DNA of 64,000 nt from CAYZTY01 sp964444665 (GTDB lineage: Bacteria > Planctomycetota > Phycisphaerae > Sedimentisphaerales > CAYZTY01): contig CAYUIE010000013.1 in the NCBI GenBank assembly GCA_964444665.1, forward strand, positions 1 to 64,000, in the 5' to 3' direction. A program made the translations under genes and the position numbers. Position 1 is the stretch's first letter, and each line of letters opens with the position of its first letter. Shown one piece after another: positions 60,732-64,000 of this stretch. Under the pieces are notes generated by a model that saw nothing but the letters and a program-made list of their open reading frames with translations, was not told the DNA's origin and did not search any database.

Positions 60732-63485
60732 CTAATCACGATAAATCTTATTGGCCTTATAAAGTTCCAGGCGGCTTTGGATATCCTCCGCCAGTTTTTC
60801 TTGTTTCGCTTTCCGGGCTGTCTCGATTGCCTGCTTAGCAGTCTTCCTGGCATCTGTGAATCTTCCCACAGCGGCATAAGCAACACCTAAAGTATCCAAA
60901 ACTTCCGGCTGTTTATAGTCGGTGAGTTCACAGGCCCGCTCGGCAAGCTGCACTGCCTTGGCTGGGTTGCGGAGCTTTTCGTCTTCAATCGTAGCCAGAA
61001 TCCAGGCCAGCTTGTTGTTCGCCTCAACCCAATTCGGTTTGAGTTGTAACGCATCGGTATAGTGTCCTATGGCTGCATTAGGTTCACCCCGAGTTATCAC
61101 ATACTCGGCGCTCCAGAACTTATATTCTGCTAAAAGTTCACGATTGCCTTTGAGAATTGGGGCGAAATTTTTATCGAAGTAGTCAGCGGACAGCTCACGA
61201 AATACACCTGCTCTCCGCGCCAGTCTGGCGTAATCTCCCAACTCATGCCGACGAACCGGGTCGATGTTAAACAGGGCCTGTGAGTTAAGGAATGGGTCTT
61301 GTCCCATTTTTCTCAACTGGTAGCTTCGGACCACCATAAATTCAAGAACAGGATGGTCATCAGTGTTCTCCTGCGGTACTCTCGGAATAAAGTGGTCGAA
61401 TAGGTTCTCTGAGACCCGAATGTCCTCGAAGAACTCATCGAGGTCGAAGCCGGATAGAGTAACCTCCAACTGTCTGATAAGGCCGGATTGGGCGGGCAAC
61501 TCACTGAATCTCCTTAGGCGAATTGGATTATTGGAGCAGGTAGCCATGTAATAATTCCCTCTCATAATGCGAAGGTCGCAATAGCGAAAACTGTGCCTCA
61601 AAGCAGAGAGGATAGTCTGGATACCTGCATTCGACATATTGCCCACCGAAAGCCAGGTGCAAAAGACTCCATCGGCTTTGAGGGCCTTGGCCACCCGCTC
61701 ATAGAACTCTACGGTATATATTTTGGAGGCGGAAAAGTAGGTCGGAGCGGGAATCGAATTTATGATAGCATCGTATGTTCCGTCCTTGCCAACCAGGAAG
61801 GCTCGCCCGTCGCACAGATACAGGTTAGCCGATGGATTCTGCCCAATGTCCAGGTTAGCGTAGCTGATATGTGGAATCATTTTATAGAACGCGTTATTAA
61901 TCTCAGCCACATCTGTAGTTTTGAAAATCCGAGCAGTTGCGCCAGCGGTCATGCCTGTGCCGAGTCCCAGGACCAGCGCGCGTTCAAGTCTGGGAACGCT
62001 GAGCGCAGGAACGACACCGCTGATAATTTCGGCATAGTTAATCTTTCCGTCATTTATAATATAAATGCTCGGATTCCCATTATAAGAAATCCATTCGATT
62101 CCCGGGGAGCGGACCAGAGTAGCACTCTCGGCCCCGCTTTTGAACACCGTTACCTCATCGCTGGGCTTGAGTGTATTGGCCCAATGTGCCAGATAGAAGT
62201 TTCGCTCCTGCCAGTTGAGCACGAGCAGGGCAATTAAAACGATACCGACAGCGGCAAAACTCTTCTGGACTCTCGACCAAAGGAATCCGGTTGCCAGCAA
62301 GCTTGCCAGGAGTGTAATGCCGGCAATCAGAGCGAGGAGGATGGCATTGGTCAAGAAAGGATGCCCAATTAGTACATATATCAGATACCCAGCGGCATTT
62401 GCCAGGCTTGAGACCCAGAGCAAGTGGCCGGACTCCCCGGCTACTTCACCTTCCGAGCGCATCAAGGCCGGGATGGTAGCACCGAAAAGGAGCATGGGGC
62501 CGACTGCAAAGAGGCATCCAAAGGCAAACTTATGAAGGAGGATGAGAAGCTCGGAACTCCTTGCCCAGGGAGCCGTCTTCTCAAAAAACTGCAGGATAGG
62601 CATGTAGTTTGCATAGATTAAGCCTATCAAAACAGGGACTAACACGAGAAAGGTCTCGAAGCGGATACGAACCTTCGAGGCCAGCCAGGTGCCTAAGAAA
62701 AGCCCGAGCATGGTAATGGCAAGACCAATTGCAAAGTTCTCCCGATGTGGATAGAAAACCAGATAAGTAAGTTTGAAGAAGAACATCTGAAAGACTGCAC
62801 TGCTCAGGCTAGCCAGGGCAAGGGCGACTATAATACGTTTCGGGAAGCTTTTCGGCCTTGGGGACAGAAGGGCTGTGGGTGCCGCCCTCATCAGAAGAAG
62901 GACAATTCCATTGAGCAGATTGATGGCTCCTACTATTGTAAGAGATAAACTCACGCCGAATTGCCTGACCAACACAAACTCGACGCCGAGAATGCTGAGG
63001 AACGCACCCAGGTTGTATACCTTGTAGATTTTCTGAAAAGCCAGACAATCCTTGGAGTGGGCTTTAATATATGCACTGAATAGTGGGATGCTGAATCCAA
63101 TGAATACGCTTGGAATCGATATGAAACCTACTGTTGCAACAATGGTGAGGAGGGAACTTGAAGTAATCAGACTCAAGACGAGCTGCAGCGATAGCCACCT
63201 CAGGGCGATTGGCAGCCCAAGCGCATAGAGACCTGTCAGGATTTCGAGAGCCCAAAGCCAGCGGAACCATCTGTGCGCCAACTTGGCACCAAGTCCAATC
63301 CCAATCAGGAATGTACTCAGCAGGGCAGCATGAACATAAAACATGTCACCCAGAATTGAGGTCAAAGCCCTTACATAGAGAACCTCGTAGGCCAAGGCGC
63401 AACATCCGGAAAGAAGTGCTAAAGTTGTTAGCAATCCGCCTCGGACGCCGAAGCTACGAAACTTTTGTTTCTCCAGCTCACCCAT
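60732..63485 (-). CDS. Membrane protein with spermidine-synthase-like domain and C-terminal TPR tail
   Basis: 917 residues. Order: about ten to twelve transmembrane helices (15-430), a spermidine-synthase-fold domain (about 455-690), then a helical region and the TPR tail (about 800-917: NKLAWILATIEDEKLRNPAKAVQLAERACELTDYKQPEVLDTLG). The nucleotide loop is VLGLGTGMTAGA, and CDGRAFLVGKDGTYDAII follows, but at the catalytic Asp place it reads NSIPAPT, so aminopropyl transfer is doubtful. Such fusions are known in planctomycetes and other phyla with unknown role. GAGGAG precedes the ATG, 8 bp after the stop of the 63494 gene. Confidence 0.8.
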   Translation of the reverse strand: MGELEKQKFRSFGVRGGLLTTLALLSGCCALAYEVLYVRALTSILGDMFYVHAALLSTFLIGIGLGAKLAHRWFRWLWALEILTGLYALGLPIALRWLSLQLVLSLITSSSLLTIVATVGFISIPSVFIGFSIPLFSAYIKAHSKDCLAFQKIYKVYNLGAFLSILGVEFVLVRQFGVSLSLTIVGAINLLNGIVLLLMRAAPTALLSPRPKSFPKRIIVALALASLSSAVFQMFFFKLTYLVFYPHRENFAIGLAITMLGLFLGTWLASKVRIRFETFLVLVPVLIGLIYANYMPILQFFEKTAPWARSSELLILLHKFAFGCLFAVGPMLLFGATIPALMRSEGEVAGESGHLLWVSSLANAAGYLIYVLIGHPFLTNAILLALIAGITLLASLLATGFLWSRVQKSFAAVGIVLIALLVLNWQERNFYLAHWANTLKPSDEVTVFKSGAESATLVRSPGIEWISYNGNPSIYIINDGKINYAEIISGVVPALSVPRLERALVLGLGTGMTAGATARIFKTTDVAEINNAFYKMIPHISYANLDIGQNPSANLYLCDGRAFLVGKDGTYDAIINSIPAPTYFSASKIYTVEFYERVAKALKADGVFCTWLSVGNMSNAGIQTILSALRHSFRYCDLRIMRGNYYMATCSNNPIRLRRFSELPAQSGLIRQLEVTLSGFDLDEFFEDIRVSENLFDHFIPRVPQENTDDHPVLEFMVVRSYQLRKMGQDPFLNSQALFNIDPVRRHELGDYARLARRAGVFRELSADYFDKNFAPILKGNRELLAEYKFWSAEYVITRGEPNAAIGHYTDALQLKPNWVEANNKLAWILATIEDEKLRNPAKAVQLAERACELTDYKQPEVLDTLGVAYAAVGRFTDARKTAKQAIETARKAKQEKLAEDIQSRLELYKANKIYRD

Positions 63486-63493
63486 AAATAAAC

Positions 63494-64000
63494 TTACTCC
63501 TCGACCAGAGGGGAATCAAAAACAGAGATGTGCTTGACTCCGTGTGCCCATCGGAATTCTAAAATTGGAAAATTGTCAGTATGGGGCCTGCCCGGGATTC
63601 TGCCCGCCAATATATTAAGTTTCCGCTGCGTATCCCAGGCTTTTTCGACAAGTGTTCGGAACAGCAGTTCGGTATCTTTGCCGAAAGTTATCTTCCAAAT
63701 TGAACGCCTCGCCTCCGGTCCGAGCCGCTCTAAGTGAAGTTGGAGTTCTTCTGCACTAATGGCATCCTTGAAGGCGACGATATTAAAACAGGTTCCGCCA
63801 TACGCAGGGAAGTACAGAACAGTCGGGAAAACAGTATTCAGGCCCTTTACCAAAAGCGGGATGTCTACGCCCCAGAAGAGTTGGTTAAGGACCCCTCCGG
63901 GACGTAAATGATCTCGGACTACCTTCCAGAAATCCACAGTATAAAGAGATGAAGAGCCCGGCAGATAAGGATCGAGTACATTGACTGAGATGATGTCATA
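63494..64000 (-). CDS. Spermidine-synthase-like protein, C-terminal fragment
   Basis: The gene enters from the right edge; 168 codons are visible. It reads YDIISVNVLDPYLPGSSSLYT then VDFWKVVRDHLRPGGVLNQLFWG, the strand-loop-helix of the spermidine-synthase fold (yDvIi.D...P.....lyt.eF...v...LkpgGv). The acidic catalytic residue is Val-Asn here. Its end (LPLVEE) is 8 bp before the 60732 gene, so the two are co-transcribed, like a split and a fused version of the same fold. Confidence 0.75.
   Translation of the reverse strand, partial: YDIISVNVLDPYLPGSSSLYTVDFWKVVRDHLRPGGVLNQLFWGVDIPLLVKGLNTVFPTVLYFPAYGGTCFNIVAFKDAISAEELQLHLERLGPEARRSIWKITFGKDTELLFRTLVEKAWDTQRKLNILAGRIPGRPHTDNFPILEFRWAHGVKHISVFDSPLVEE

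Overview
The window looks like a chromosomal segment of an uncultured planctomycete, most likely class Phycisphaerae (Sedimentisphaerales-like). This is inferred from gene content, not from a marker gene. The pointers are secreted parallel beta-helix proteins ending in dockerin-like repeats, a very large thrombospondin-type-3 protein, many membrane proteins with TPR tails, sulfatase-like enzymes, a reduced mur/fts cluster, frequent TTG/GTG starts and many short interspersed palindromic repeats. There are no rRNA genes, no CRISPR array and no recognisable transposase gene. One tRNA (Leu, anticodon CAG) is present.

Layout. 1-133: the start of a GH130 glycoside phosphorylase leaving the left edge. 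134-3915: an AT-rich accessory patch with a TIR-like gene and a caspase-like protease gene (a two-gene immune module resembling TIR/caspase Thoeris), a truncated third reading frame, a small GIY-YIG-like protein, a 5'-disrupted PPC-domain gene and several repeat families. 3916-13470: housekeeping genes: trpS, a DUF2007 gene, scpA, thioredoxin, aspS, a heme-binding-type sensor histidine kinase, nagB and a DUF4954 beta-helix protein. 13484-15608: a zinc-ribbon membrane protein and pilT, both on the minus strand. 15670-28308: a cell-wall/division cluster, ftsW-murG // murC-murB-ddl-ftsQ, split by about 5.6 kb holding a lipoprotein, a tail-anchored protein, a zinc-ribbon protein, a membrane metallophosphoesterase and a beta-helix protein. 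murG carries an in-frame repeat insertion. 28339-30923: a sigma-54 activator with a degenerate receiver domain, divergent from a sigma-54-type promoter, two tiny lysine-rich proteins and an acidic lipoprotein. 31058-42542: membrane proteins, the 1941-residue secreted protein, tRNA-Leu, a BtrH-like protein, and a TPM/PDZ protein. 43378-48085: a second beta-helix protein, a tandem pair of pilin-like genes with a duplicated leader, and a lipoprotein.

48149-64000 is one long minus-strand block of envelope genes: three GT39-type membrane glycosyltransferases, three sulfatase-superfamily enzymes with Thr at the usual formylglycine position, and two spermidine-synthase-fold proteins. Five of these proteins, with three unrelated catalytic heads, end in the same TPR tail, and two share 118 identical bases in that tail. 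I infer a coordinated surface-glycan or lipid modification system in which the TPR tails provide assembly. This block and the TIR/caspase module are the two most interesting parts of the window.
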